A stretch of 64,000 bases of DNA, from NCBI RefSeq assembly GCF_037949285.1, contig NZ_CP149927.1, positions 1-64,000 of the forward strand. The letters are read 5' to 3'. Every line of letters begins with the position of its first letter. Position 1 is the stretch's first letter. This DNA comes from Thioclava sp. GXIMD4216 (GTDB lineage: Bacteria > Pseudomonadota > Alphaproteobacteria > Rhodobacterales > Rhodobacteraceae). The notes under the pieces were generated by a model that was given only the letters and a program-made list of their open reading frames with translations, had not been told where the DNA came from and searched no databases. Positions 1 to 8,246 of the stretch are shown here, piece by piece. Position numbers and translations under genes: made by a program.

Positions 1-120
1 CTACGGCGCGGGCTGTTGCCGCTTCCCGCATCCTATTCCGGCACGCTCACGGCCGTGTTTACCGGCGGGAGCTTTGACCATATCTCGGATATGGGCGGGT
101 TCGGGCTGGATGCCCCATAA
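1..120 (+). CDS. 3' end of an unidentified protein (partial)
   Basis: An open frame enters from the left edge and stops at TAA (118-120), giving 39 residues that end in GFGLDAP. Codon use fits the neighbours and a terminator-like hairpin follows 20 bp after the stop, so this is probably the true end of a gene. The tail has no motif I recognise, so no function is proposed. Confidence 0.5.
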   Translation, partial: LRRGLLPLPASYSGTLTAVFTGGSFDHISDMGGFGLDAP

Positions 121-137
121 AAAAGGCCACATAAAAA

Positions 138-162
138 GACCGGGGTCTCCCCCGGCCTGTTT
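138..162. terminator. Intrinsic terminator between convergent genes
   Basis: The stem CCGGGG/CCCCGG (140-145 with 150-155) has a TCTC loop. A short T tract follows on the plus strand and an A-rich stretch (132-137) lies on the other side, which reads as a T tract on the minus strand. It sits between the convergent partial gene and metQ and could end both transcripts. Confidence 0.6.
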
Positions 163-164
163 GA

Positions 165-941
165 TTACCACGCGGTCAGAACCGTACCGTGATAGCTGTC
201 TTGGATGAATTTCTTCACCTCATCCGAATGATAGGCTTTGATCAGCGTTTTTACCCAAGGCTGATCCTCATCGCCCTTACGCACCACGATGATATTCACA
301 TAGGGGCTATCGGCTTTTTCCATCGCAATGGAATCCGTCTTGGGGTTCAGACCCGAGGCAATCGCGTAATTGGTGTTGATGATCGCGATATCGGTATCGG
401 CCAGCGAGCGCGGCAGCTGGGCGGCGTCCAGTTCAAGGAAGGAGAGCTTCTTGGGGTTTTCCACCACATCCAGCGTCGAGGGCACAAGACCCGTGCCATC
501 GGCCAGTTTGATCAGTCCGAGATCCTGCAAAAGCAAGAGCGCGCGGCCGCCATTGGTCGGATCGTTCGGGATCGCGACTTTCGCGCCATCCGCCAGATCT
601 TTCATATCCTTGATCTTGTCGGAATAGACGCCCATCGGCGTGGTGATCGTATCGGCCACCGGCACCAGATCGAACCCGCGATCCTTGATCTGGTTGTCCA
701 GATAGGGCTTGTGCTGGAAAGAATTCGCCTGAATATCGCCATCGGCCAGCGCCTGGTTCGGCACGACGTAATCCGAGAATTCGACGATATCGATATCAAG
801 GCCCAGCGGCTCGGCGACCTTTTTGACCTCTTCCATGATCTCGGCATGTTCGCCCGGCGAGACACCAACCTTGATCTCTTCGGCCATGGCAGCCGCCGCC
901 GAAAGCGCCAGCACAGAGGTGAGGGTAAGAATACGCAGCAT
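165..941 (-). CDS. metQ: Methionine ABC transporter substrate-binding protein MetQ
   Basis: This 258-aa protein of the NlpA/MetQ family is the periplasmic binding component that delivers D/L-methionine to MetNI. An N-terminal signal sequence (about residues 1-20) ends in AMA-EE. The mature protein starts IKVGVSPGEHAEI and carries the family blocks around FQHKPYLD, IPNDPTNGGRAL and NTNYA. Unlike most Gram-negative MetQ proteins there is no lipobox cysteine, so it is predicted to be soluble in the periplasm. It lies 21 bp downstream of metI and is the last gene of metN-metI-metQ. The assignment to methionine rests on family plus operon structure; some NlpA proteins bind other amino acids or dipeptides. 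Confidence 0.9.
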   Translation of the reverse strand: MLRILTLTSVLALSAAAAMAEEIKVGVSPGEHAEIMEEVKKVAEPLGLDIDIVEFSDYVVPNQALADGDIQANSFQHKPYLDNQIKDRGFDLVPVADTITTPMGVYSDKIKDMKDLADGAKVAIPNDPTNGGRALLLLQDLGLIKLADGTGLVPSTLDVVENPKKLSFLELDAAQLPRSLADTDIAIINTNYAIASGLNPKTDSIAMEKADSPYVNIIVVRKGDEDQPWVKTLIKAYHSDEVKKFIQDSYHGTVLTAW

Positions 942-962
942 GAGAAGGCTCCTTAACTGAGA

Positions 963-1637
963 TTATTGTCCGCGGCTTTTCGGCGCGCGTTTATCCACCC
1001 GTGCGGCAATCCATTCGCCAATCGACTGGACCAGCTGCACGAGCACAATGAGAATGACGACCACCGCCAGCATGACCTCGGGCATGAAGCGCTGATAGCC
1101 ATAGCGGATGCCCAGATCACCCAAGCCTTCGCCGCCGACCGCGCCCACCATGGCCGAATAGCCAATCAGCGACACGACCGCGAGCGTCAGCCCCAGCGTG
1201 ATGGAAGGGGCGGCCTCGGGGATCAGCACCTTGCGGATGATCTGCATGGGCGTGGCGCCCATCGACCGAGCGGCCTCGATCAGCCCGCCATCGACCTCGC
1301 GGATGGCGTTTTCGATCAACCGCGCGATGAAAGGCACCGCCGCGATCGTCAGCGGCACAATCGCCGCCGTAGTGCCGATAGAGGTGCCTGCGATGAAACG
1401 GGTGAAGGGGATGATCGCCACCACCAGAATGATGAAAGGCACCGAGCGCGTGGCATTCACCACCAGCCCCAACACCTTATTGACCAAAGGCGCCGAAAGC
1501 AGTTCGCCCTTTTGCGAGCAGGCAAGGAAGGTTCCCAAGGGCAGCCCGAAAACAGTGCCCAGAAGCGCCGAGATCGCCACCATATAGAGCGTCTGGCCGG
1601 TGGCCTCGATCAGCAGGTGGATAAGGTTAGCCGACAT
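963..1637 (-). CDS. metI: Methionine ABC transporter permease MetI
   Basis: This 224-aa inner-membrane permease is of normal length for MetI. About five hydrophobic segments are visible, and the EAA-type coupling loop reads [22 protein letters not shown]. It forms the transmembrane dimer through which methionine passes, powered by MetN. Its start codon lies inside the end of metN (11-bp overlap), which indicates translational coupling. The C-terminus is basic ([12 protein letters not shown]) and cytoplasmic. Confidence 0.92.
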   Translation of the reverse strand: MSANLIHLLIEATGQTLYMVAISALLGTVFGLPLGTFLACSQKGELLSAPLVNKVLGLVVNATRSVPFIILVVAIIPFTRFIAGTSIGTTAAIVPLTIAAVPFIARLIENAIREVDGGLIEAARSMGATPMQIIRKVLIPEAAPSITLGLTLAVVSLIGYSAMVGAVGGEGLGDLGIRYGYQRFMPEVMLAVVVILIVLVQLVQSIGEWIAARVDKRAPKSRGQ

Positions 1638-2721
1638 AGCCCAGAACCTCCGTCGTCAGATTGTGGCGCTCTAGGTAAGCCCGCGCCTCGGCCCCGCGTT
1701 GGGCAGGCAGCGAGACCAGCAGATTACCGAAAGGCCGCCCGCTGATTTCCTCGACCGCGCCCGCAAGGATATTGACCGAGACGCCAAGATCGCGCCCCAG
1801 AAGCGCCAGCATCGGGTCGGTCGCATGTTGGCCCGCAAAGGTCACGCGGATCACCTCTTCACTGCCCGCGGTTTCGTGCAAACGGGAGGCCACGAAATCG
1901 GGCAGCGTCACGCCGGTCACCCCCGACAGGAAGCTGCGGGTCGTGGGATGCTGGGGCCGCACGAAGACATCATAGGTCTCCCCCGCCTCGACGATCCTGC
2001 CGCCATCGATCACCGCCACATGGCTGGCGATATCGCGCACCACGGCCATCTCATGGGTGATCAGCAGAACGGTCAGCCCCAGATCGCGGTTGATATCGCG
2101 CAGAAGCTGCAGAACGGTCTGGGTGGTCTCGGGGTCCAGCGCCGAGGTCGCCTCATCCGACAGCAGAACCTTCGGGTTGGTGGCCAGCGCCCGCGCGATC
2201 CCCACGCGCTGCTTCTGCCCGCCCGACAGCTCGGCCGGATAGCGGTCGGCCTGCACGCCCAGACCCACGCGCTCGATCAGCTCGGCCACGCGCGGCTTGA
2301 TCTGGGCCTTGGGCACCCCCGCCACCTCGAGAGGCAGCGCGATATTGTCGCGCACCGTGCGCGAGGCCAGAAGGTTGAAATGCTGGAAGATCATGCCGAC
2401 ATCGCGACGGATCGTGCGCAGCGCGCCCCCGCGGGCCGCCCCCACATCATGGCCCGCCACGATCACCCGCCCCGAGCTCGGCACCTCAAGCCCGTTGACC
2501 ATCCGCAGAAGCGTCGATTTCCCCGCGCCTGACCGCCCGATGATGCCGGTGATCGTCCCCGGCGTCACATCCAGAGACACCTCCGACAGCGCATCGAACC
2601 GACCCCCACCCGGCTTGGAGTAAGATTTGCTGACCGCCTCGAAACGGATCGCGGCCCCTTGGCCCGCGGCGGCACCCGAGGGGGAAAGATCGTCTGATAT
2701 GCTCATCTTACTCGGGTCCAT
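1627..2721 (-). CDS. metN: Methionine ABC transporter ATP-binding protein MetN
   Basis: This 364-aa ABC ATPase has Walker [10 protein letters not shown], signature LSGGQKQR, Walker [13 protein letters not shown] and the H-loop THEM. A C-terminal NIL domain (about residues 280-360), typical of MetN, allows trans-inhibition by cytoplasmic methionine. It is the first gene of the metNIQ operon. The first methionine is used here; MSISDD five codons later is an equally possible start. The 200-bp gap to the divergent yhaO-like gene contains no riboswitch or Met operator that I can recognise. Confidence 0.93.
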   Translation of the reverse strand: MDPSKMSISDDLSPSGAAAGQGAAIRFEAVSKSYSKPGGGRFDALSEVSLDVTPGTITGIIGRSGAGKSTLLRMVNGLEVPSSGRVIVAGHDVGAARGGALRTIRRDVGMIFQHFNLLASRTVRDNIALPLEVAGVPKAQIKPRVAELIERVGLGVQADRYPAELSGGQKQRVGIARALATNPKVLLSDEATSALDPETTQTVLQLLRDINRDLGLTVLLITHEMAVVRDIASHVAVIDGGRIVEAGETYDVFVRPQHPTTRSFLSGVTGVTLPDFVASRLHETAGSEEVIRVTFAGQHATDPMLALLGRDLGVSVNILAGAVEEISGRPFGNLLVSLPAQRGAEARAYLERHNLTTEVLGYVG

Positions 2722-2870
2722 ACGGTTTGAACGGTTGGTAAAGGATGCGCAGGGATAGATAGAAACTTTGACCGATATTCAAGCGTATTCCCGCGATTTC
2801 CGCCTGTTTTACTGGGATATCTGCACGCGGTATGCGAACAATATCCGCCGACCCCCTTGTCTTCGATCAC

Positions 2871-2889
2871 GATGATCTGTCAGATCATC
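2871..2889. promoter_or_regulatory. Perfect 19-bp palindrome upstream of the nuclease gene
   Basis: GATGATCTG-T-CAGATCATC is a perfect inverted repeat with a one-base centre. It lies 39 bp before the preferred start of the yhaO-like gene and is followed by CAGATCG and a T run. It could be an operator for an unidentified dimeric repressor or a small transcript hairpin. It falls within the frame of a longer possible ORF (start at 2832), but that N-terminal extension has no family support. Confidence 0.45.
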
Positions 2890-2927
2890 CGCAGTCAGAT
2901 CGTTTTTCTTCTTTGCCACCAGAGCCT

Positions 2928-4049
2928 ATGACATTCCGTTTTATCCACGCATCAGATCTTCATATCGGCCGTCGCTTTGCCAATCTGCCCGAGGGACAGG
3001 ATACGAATCTCCGGGGGCGGCTGATGGAAGCCCGCCATAACAGTCTGGTCAATCTGGCGCAGGCCGCGCGCGCGCAAGGTGCGAGGGACGTGCTTTTGGC
3101 CGGCGATACCTTCGACACCCCCACCCCTTCGGCGGCGCTGCTGCGTCAGGCGGTGGGGGCAATGCAGGAAGCGCAGGATATCACCTGGTGGCTTTTGCCC
3201 GGCAACCATGACAACCTGCGCGAGGCCGAACCGCTTTGGGAAAGCCTGACCCGCGAGGCCCCCGCCAATCTGCGCGCGCTGACCGAAAGCACCCCGCAAG
3301 AGATGACCGCAGGGGTCTTCCTGCTGCCCGCGCCGATCCGCTGGCGGGCGCAGGCCGATGACCCGTCCGTAGGGCTCTCCGATATGGTCACGCCCGAAGG
3401 CGCGCGGCGTGTGGGGCTGGCGCATGGCGGGATCACCGATTTCACCGAAGGGGGAGGGACCATCGCGCCCGACCGTGACATACGCGCGGGGCTGGACTAT
3501 CTGGCGCTTGGCGACTGGCACGGGCGGATGGCGGTCAGCGCGCGCACCCATTATAGCGGCACCCCCGAACAGGACCGCTTCAAGCATAACCGGCGCGGGC
3601 TGTGCCTTTCCGTGACTTTGGGCGATCTGCCGCAGGTCGAGGAGATCGAGACAGGGCAGTTCCTGTGGCAGGATCTGGCGCTGGATCTGACGCCTTTGCA
3701 AGACAGTGCCGAGGCACTCCAGCAGGTCCTGCCCGCCACCGGACGCCGCGATATCCTGATGCGGCTGAACGCCACCGGCTGGACCACCCTGCCCGGGCAG
3801 TTCGCCCTGCAGGAAGCCGCCAAGGCGCAGGCCCCTGATTTCGCGTATTTCCGACTGCGGGATACAGGCCTGTCGGTGCAATATGCCGCCGAAGATCTTG
3901 ATGATATCGATCATGGCGGAGCCTTGCGCCATGCCGCCGAAACGCTGCGCACCGAATTCGGGGACGAGCGTCTGGATCAGGCCGCGCGTCTGGTGGCAGG
4001 CGATGCGCTGGCACGGCTTTATGCCTATATGCGCGAGGACACCCCATGA
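2928..4049 (+). CDS. Metallophosphoesterase, YhaO/SbcD-like DNA exonuclease
   Basis: This is a calcineurin-type metallophosphoesterase of 373 aa. The start chosen is MTFRFIHASDLHIG, where the fold begins; an ATG at 2832 would add 32 unsupported residues. Metal-ligand motifs in order are SDLHIGRRF, GDTFDTP, GNHDN, LAHGG and GDWHG. The family (SbcD, Mre11, Bacillus YhaO) consists of Mn2+-dependent nucleases that pair with SMC-like ATPases. The next gene overlaps by 4 bp (ATGA) and is the expected partner, so the two probably form a DNA-end or structure-specific nuclease. The specific substrate is unknown. Confidence 0.85.
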   Translation: MTFRFIHASDLHIGRRFANLPEGQDTNLRGRLMEARHNSLVNLAQAARAQGARDVLLAGDTFDTPTPSAALLRQAVGAMQEAQDITWWLLPGNHDNLREAEPLWESLTREAPANLRALTESTPQEMTAGVFLLPAPIRWRAQADDPSVGLSDMVTPEGARRVGLAHGGITDFTEGGGTIAPDRDIRAGLDYLALGDWHGRMAVSARTHYSGTPEQDRFKHNRRGLCLSVTLGDLPQVEEIETGQFLWQDLALDLTPLQDSAEALQQVLPATGRRDILMRLNATGWTTLPGQFALQEAAKAQAPDFAYFRLRDTGLSVQYAAEDLDDIDHGGALRHAAETLRTEFGDERLDQAARLVAGDALARLYAYMREDTP

Positions 4050-6652
4050 AGCTGCGCGCCATCCGGCTGGACAATGTCCGCCGCTTTACCGATCCGGTCG
4101 AGCTATGCGGCATCGGCGACGGCCTCAACGTCCTTTCAGAACCCAACGAGCACGGCAAATCGACCCTGTTCGACGCGCTCAGGGCGCTATTCTTCGAGCG
4201 CCACAGCTCCAAGAACAAGGCCGTCTCGTCCTTGCGGCCCTATTCTGGCGGTGCCCCCGAAGTGCAGGCCGAGATCGAGACGGAACAGGGCCGGTTCACG
4301 CTGGCCAAGCGCTGGTTTGCCAAGCCTATGGCCGAGGTGCGCCAGAACGGGCGGGTGATCGCGCAATCGGATGCCGCAGAGGACTGGATCGCGCGGGTTC
4401 TGGGCACCTCCGAGGGCGGCCCCGCCGGTCTGATCTGGGTCCGGCAGGGCATGACCGAGCTGGAAGGCCCGGTGAAGGCCGAAAACGAGGCGGCGCTGGA
4501 GGCGCGGCGTGATCTGATGTCGAGCGTGACCGAAGAGGTCGAGGCGATGACGGGCGGACGCCGGATGGATATGGCGCTGGCACGGGTGAAAGCGGAACTT
4601 GAGCAATATGTAACGCCCAATCGCAGGCCCCGTAAGAACGGCCCCCTGCAGGAGGTGATCGACCGGATCGCGGGGCTCGAGCGCGACGAGACCGAACAGC
4701 AGGCCCGTGTCCACGCGCTGCATCGTGATCTGGAAACCCGCAAGCGGCACCGGAAATCGCTGGCCGATCTGGAAGATCCCGAAGAACATCAGGCCCGTCA
4801 GGCGCGTCTGGCCCATGCGGGCGAGACCCGCGCCAAGGCGCTGCGTCATGCCGAACAGATGACCAATGCAGAACAGGTCGTGGCGGCAGACGAACTGGCC
4901 CTGTCACGCGCCGGGGAGCGGCTGAAACAGGTCCAGCGGGCCAAAACCGAACTGAACGCCGCCCGAACGGCCATTGGCGGGGTGACCCCGCGCCTTGCAG
5001 CGGCACAGACCGCCGAAGGCGCGGCGCTGGCCCATGCCGCAACCCTGCAAGAGGCCCTGCAAACCGCGCGCCAGAGCGAACAGCAGCAGGCCGATCTGCA
5101 TCGTCGTGCCAGCCTCGCCGAGGCGGCCCGACAGGGGGCGGCCCGCAAGGCCGAGCTGGCGCTGCGCATCACGCAGGCCGAAGCTGCCCGCAAGAACCAT
5201 GAGGAAGCGCGCGCCGAGGCCAGCCTGTGCCTGACGCCCGAACAGCTTGACACGCTGGAGACACTGGCCCGCGCGGTCGCCACCGAGCGCAGGCTGCGCG
5301 AGGCGGGGGCTGTGCAGATCGCCTTCCATGCCAGCGGCGCGCAGGAGGTGCGGCTGGACGGGGTGGCGCTCGGGCCGGTGCCTGCCGCGCTATGGGCCCA
5401 GACCGAACTCACCCTGCCGGGTCTGGGCGTGCTGCATATCGATCCGGGAGCGCGGCATGACAGCGGGGCCGTGGCACTGGCCGAAGACCGGCTGGCACAG
5501 GCTCTGGCGCGGGTGGCGATGCCCGATCTGGCACAGGCGCGGGCCTCGGCCCAACGCCACCGCGAGGCCGCAGCCCGTGCACGCGACGCACAGGCCGAAC
5601 TGGCCATTCTGGCCCCCAAGGGCATCGAGGCACTGCGCCGCGATCATGCGCAGATCCCCGCGCCACTGGACATGCCGGACCTGCCGCCTCCGGCCCAGAC
5701 GCAGACCACGCTGGAGGCCGCACAGGCCGAGGTCGCGCGGCTGGGACCATTGGCCGCGCAGGCACAGGATATGGCGCTGGAGGCACGGCTGGAGGCCGGT
5801 GGTCTCAAACAGGCGCTGGAGGCCGCCACAGACCGGCTGACCCGCGCCCGCATGGCCTGTGACGAGATCGCACAACTGGGCGAGGAAGACGATCTGGCCG
5901 CCGACCTGGCGCGCGGGCGTGACCGTTTACAGGCCAGCCGTGCATTGCTGGAGGAACTGGCCCGCAAGGCCCCCGATCTGGCCGCCGCCGAAGCCGCCTT
6001 TAGCCGCGCGCAATCGGTGATGGACGCCGCCCGCAGCGAGACCATCGCCCTGCAGACAGAGCTGGCGCGGCTGGATGAACGCATTCTGGCCGCCAACGGG
6101 CAGGCCATCGAGGAAACCCTGCGCGACACGCAGGAGGCGCTGGAGGCGGCCAGAGCCACCCAGACACGGCTCGACCATGAGGTGGCCGTTCTGATCCGGC
6201 TTGAGGACGCGCTGACCCATGCCCGCAATGCCGCGCGCGAGCAGTATTTCACCCCCATTGCCACAGCGCTTCGCCCGCTGTTGGGCCTGCTCTGGCCCGA
6301 AGCCGACCTGCAATGGACCTCGGAAAAGCTTCTGCCCGAGGCCCTGATCCGCGACGGACAGGCCGAGCCTGTCGAGATCCTCTCCGGCGGCACGCAGGAA
6401 CAGATCGCGCTGATGGTCCGGCTGGCTTTTGCGCGGCTCTTGCAGGATGCGGGCCGTATCGCGCCGATCATTCTGGACGATGCGCTGGTCTATACCGATG
6501 ACGACCGGATCGAGAAAATGTTCGATGCGCTGAACCGGCAGGCGGGGGATCTGCAGATCCTTGTCCTGACCTGCCGCCAGCGCGCGTTCCGTGATCTGGG
6601 CGGGCAGCGCCTGCGCCTGACCGCCCCCACCCCTGACAGGAGCTTGCCATGA
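4046..6652 (+). CDS. SMC-like ATPase, YhaN/SbcC-type partner of the nuclease
   Basis: This 868-aa protein has the SMC/Rad50-like layout: an N-terminal ATPase half, a long Ala/Glu/Arg-rich coiled-coil middle (about residues 160-740), and a C-terminal half with signature LSGGTQEQIALMVRLAFARL and Walker B PIILDDALVYTDDD. The arrangement and signature match YhaN/AAA_27 better than classical SbcC. Walker A (residues 32-40) reads EPNEHGKST, so the first glycine of GxxxxGKS/T is glutamate; the catalytic Lys and Ser/Thr are kept. The gene is translationally coupled to the nuclease before it and to the dehydrogenase after it (4-bp overlaps). The inferred role is DNA-end recognition and repair. Confidence 0.85.
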   Translation: MKLRAIRLDNVRRFTDPVELCGIGDGLNVLSEPNEHGKSTLFDALRALFFERHSSKNKAVSSLRPYSGGAPEVQAEIETEQGRFTLAKRWFAKPMAEVRQNGRVIAQSDAAEDWIARVLGTSEGGPAGLIWVRQGMTELEGPVKAENEAALEARRDLMSSVTEEVEAMTGGRRMDMALARVKAELEQYVTPNRRPRKNGPLQEVIDRIAGLERDETEQQARVHALHRDLETRKRHRKSLADLEDPEEHQARQARLAHAGETRAKALRHAEQMTNAEQVVAADELALSRAGERLKQVQRAKTELNAARTAIGGVTPRLAAAQTAEGAALAHAATLQEALQTARQSEQQQADLHRRASLAEAARQGAARKAELALRITQAEAARKNHEEARAEASLCLTPEQLDTLETLARAVATERRLREAGAVQIAFHASGAQEVRLDGVALGPVPAALWAQTELTLPGLGVLHIDPGARHDSGAVALAEDRLAQALARVAMPDLAQARASAQRHREAAARARDAQAELAILAPKGIEALRRDHAQIPAPLDMPDLPPPAQTQTTLEAAQAEVARLGPLAAQAQDMALEARLEAGGLKQALEAATDRLTRARMACDEIAQLGEEDDLAADLARGRDRLQASRALLEELARKAPDLAAAEAAFSRAQSVMDAARSETIALQTELARLDERILAANGQAIEETLRDTQEALEAARATQTRLDHEVAVLIRLEDALTHARNAAREQYFTPIATALRPLLGLLWPEADLQWTSEKLLPEALIRDGQAEPVEILSGGTQEQIALMVRLAFARLLQDAGRIAPIILDDALVYTDDDRIEKMFDALNRQAGDLQILVLTCRQRAFRDLGGQRLRLTAPTPDRSLP

Positions 6653-7614
6653 CCCGCATCGTCTTTCTGGACCGTGCCACCATTGCCCCGCATATCCCCG
6701 TGCCGCAGCCTGCAGGCCGGATCGACTGGGTACAATATGACAGCACCCGCCCCGATCAGGTGGCCGCACGGTTGCAGGGGGCCGAAGTGGTAATCACCAA
6801 CAAGGTCAGGATCACCGACGCCATATTGCAGGCCTGCCCGCAGCTGCGGCTGGTCGCGATTGCCGCAACAGGCTTTGACGGGGTGGATCTGGCGGCGGCA
6901 AAGGCGCGCGGCGTGACCGTGTGCAATATCCGCGGCTATTCGGTGAATACGGTGCCCGAACATGTGATGGCGCTGCTTCTGGCCCTGCGGCGCAACCTTC
7001 TGCCCTATGCCCGCGATGTCGAGGCAGGGCGCTGGCAGGAAAGCGGCCAGTTCTGCTTTTTCGATCACCCGATCCGGGATCTCGCAGGAGGGGTAATGGG
7101 CATTGTCGGGCGCGGGCAGATCGGCCGCAAGGTGGCCAAGCTGGCCGAAGCCTTCGGGATGCAGGTCTGTTTTGCCGCCCGCCTCGGACAGCTAGAGGCA
7201 CAGGCGGCAGAAGACGGGCGCCTGCCCTTTGACGAAATGCTGGCCCGCGCGGATGTGATCTCGCTGCATTGTCCGCTCACAGAGGACACCCGCGGCCTGC
7301 TGGGGGCAACAGCTTTCGGGAAGATGGCCCGCAAACCCGTTATCGTGAATACCGGACGCGGCGGGCTGATCGACCTGCCCGCGCTGCGCGATGCGTTAGA
7401 GGCCGGACAGATTGCAGGGGCGGGTATCGATGTTGCAGATCAGGAACCCCCACCGGCGGAAGATGTGCTGATGCAGCTTGCCAAAGATCCGCGCGTGATC
7501 GTGACCCCGCATGTGGCATGGGCCTCTGACGCGGCACAAACGGCACTGGCACAGCAGCTCTGTCAGGTGATCGAAGGATTTCTGGCAGGCGCACCGATAA
7601 ACGTGCTGACTTAA
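6649..7614 (+). CDS. D-2-hydroxyacid dehydrogenase (glycerate/hydroxypyruvate type)
   Basis: This 321-aa NAD(P)-dependent D-isomer-specific 2-hydroxyacid dehydrogenase has the nucleotide-binding motif GIVGRGQIGRKVA. The catalytic triad regions are visible: Arg in NTGRGGLID, Glu in DVADQEPP and His in VTPHVAWAS. The N-terminal half shows the family block ATGFDGVDLAAAKARGV. It most resembles hydroxypyruvate/glyoxylate reductases; the precise substrate is not readable. The start overlaps the stop of the ATPase gene (ATGA), so it is co-transcribed with the nuclease pair, an odd partnership. Its TAA overlaps the mntR stop within the palindrome TTAA. Confidence 0.85.
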   Translation: MTRIVFLDRATIAPHIPVPQPAGRIDWVQYDSTRPDQVAARLQGAEVVITNKVRITDAILQACPQLRLVAIAATGFDGVDLAAAKARGVTVCNIRGYSVNTVPEHVMALLLALRRNLLPYARDVEAGRWQESGQFCFFDHPIRDLAGGVMGIVGRGQIGRKVAKLAEAFGMQVCFAARLGQLEAQAAEDGRLPFDEMLARADVISLHCPLTEDTRGLLGATAFGKMARKPVIVNTGRGGLIDLPALRDALEAGQIAGAGIDVADQEPPPAEDVLMQLAKDPRVIVTPHVAWASDAAQTALAQQLCQVIEGFLAGAPINVLT

Positions 7615-8054
7615 CCGCGCGCGGTCAAAAACGCCTCGAAGGCGCGGAGGGTGTCTTCCGACACATGGTGCTCGATCCCTTCGGCATCCAGTTCGGCCAC
7701 TTCCTGCGGCACCCCCACCGCCATCAGCAGCGCCACCACCATACGGTGGCGCGCCCTGACACGATCGGCCAGCGCGGCCCCCTCATCGGTCAGGAAGACC
7801 CCGCGATAGGGCCGTGCCGTGGCCAGACCTTCGCGTTTGAGGCGCGAGATCGCCTTGGTCGCTGTGGGCTGGGCCACCCCCATCCGTGCAGCGATATCGG
7901 CCACGCGGGCCTCGCCCATCTCGGCAATCAGGTCCCCGATCAGCTCGACATAATCTTCCGAAAGCGCCTTGGCCTGCACCTCGCGCGCCCGTGCGAAACG
8001 GTCCGCCATCTCTTCGGGGGGCGTTTGATCTTGCGGCACGGTCGTCTCCTTCAT
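7611..8054 (-). CDS. mntR: Manganese-responsive repressor MntR
   Basis: This 147-aa DtxR/MntR-family regulator starts MKETTVPQDQ, preceded by a good GGAGG site; an in-frame codon nine residues upstream lacks one. It shows the DtxR-type winged helix (ADIAARMGVAQPTATKAISRLKREGL) and the blocks RGVFLTDEG and DAEGIEHHVSEDTLRAF, which match E. coli MntR closely. With Mn2+ bound it represses Mn uptake. It diverges from mntH, and a site matching the MntR box lies in front of mntH. Many alphaproteobacteria use the Fur-like Mur instead, so an MntR here is worth noting. Confidence 0.93.
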   Translation of the reverse strand: MKETTVPQDQTPPEEMADRFARAREVQAKALSEDYVELIGDLIAEMGEARVADIAARMGVAQPTATKAISRLKREGLATARPYRGVFLTDEGAALADRVRARHRMVVALLMAVGVPQEVAELDAEGIEHHVSEDTLRAFEAFLTARG

Positions 8055-8169
8055 TCCCGACCTCCGGTCACAGGGCCACAAGACTGGCGGGTGCGGATGT
8101 CAGACCCGTCTCATAGCATGGGGGGCCGCGTGGGGCCAGTGGATGAATGTTAGTTTTCCGGTTGCAAGA

Positions 8170-8189
8170 AAGTTAGCACAGGCTATATT
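8170..8189. promoter_or_regulatory. Candidate MntR box upstream of mntH
   Basis: AAGTTAGC-ACAG-GCTATATT has the dyad layout of the enterobacterial MntR box (AACATAGC-N4-GCTATGTT), with the central AGC-N4-GCT intact. It lies 77 bp before the mntH ATG, where a repressor would block the promoter. Half-site-like pieces occur nearby (TCATAGC near 8111, AATGTTAG near 8146). A small hairpin (GGGGTC-GA-GACCCC, 8210-8223) follows in the leader. Confidence 0.7.
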
Positions 8190-8246
8190 TCTGTCAAAGA
8201 GCAATGTCCGGGGTCGAGACCCCGCGTTCCAGTGAAAGCAATCCTG

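Noticed and set aside
2722..2831. SAM riboswitch or Met operator before metN
   Set aside because: No conserved pseudoknot-like or repeat pattern of SAM-I or SAM-II riboswitches could be traced in the short leader.
2832..2927. N-terminal extension of the nuclease ORF starting at 2832
   Set aside because: The 32 extra residues have no resemblance to the family, contain a perfect palindrome at DNA level, and the fold starts exactly at MTFRFIHASDLHIG.
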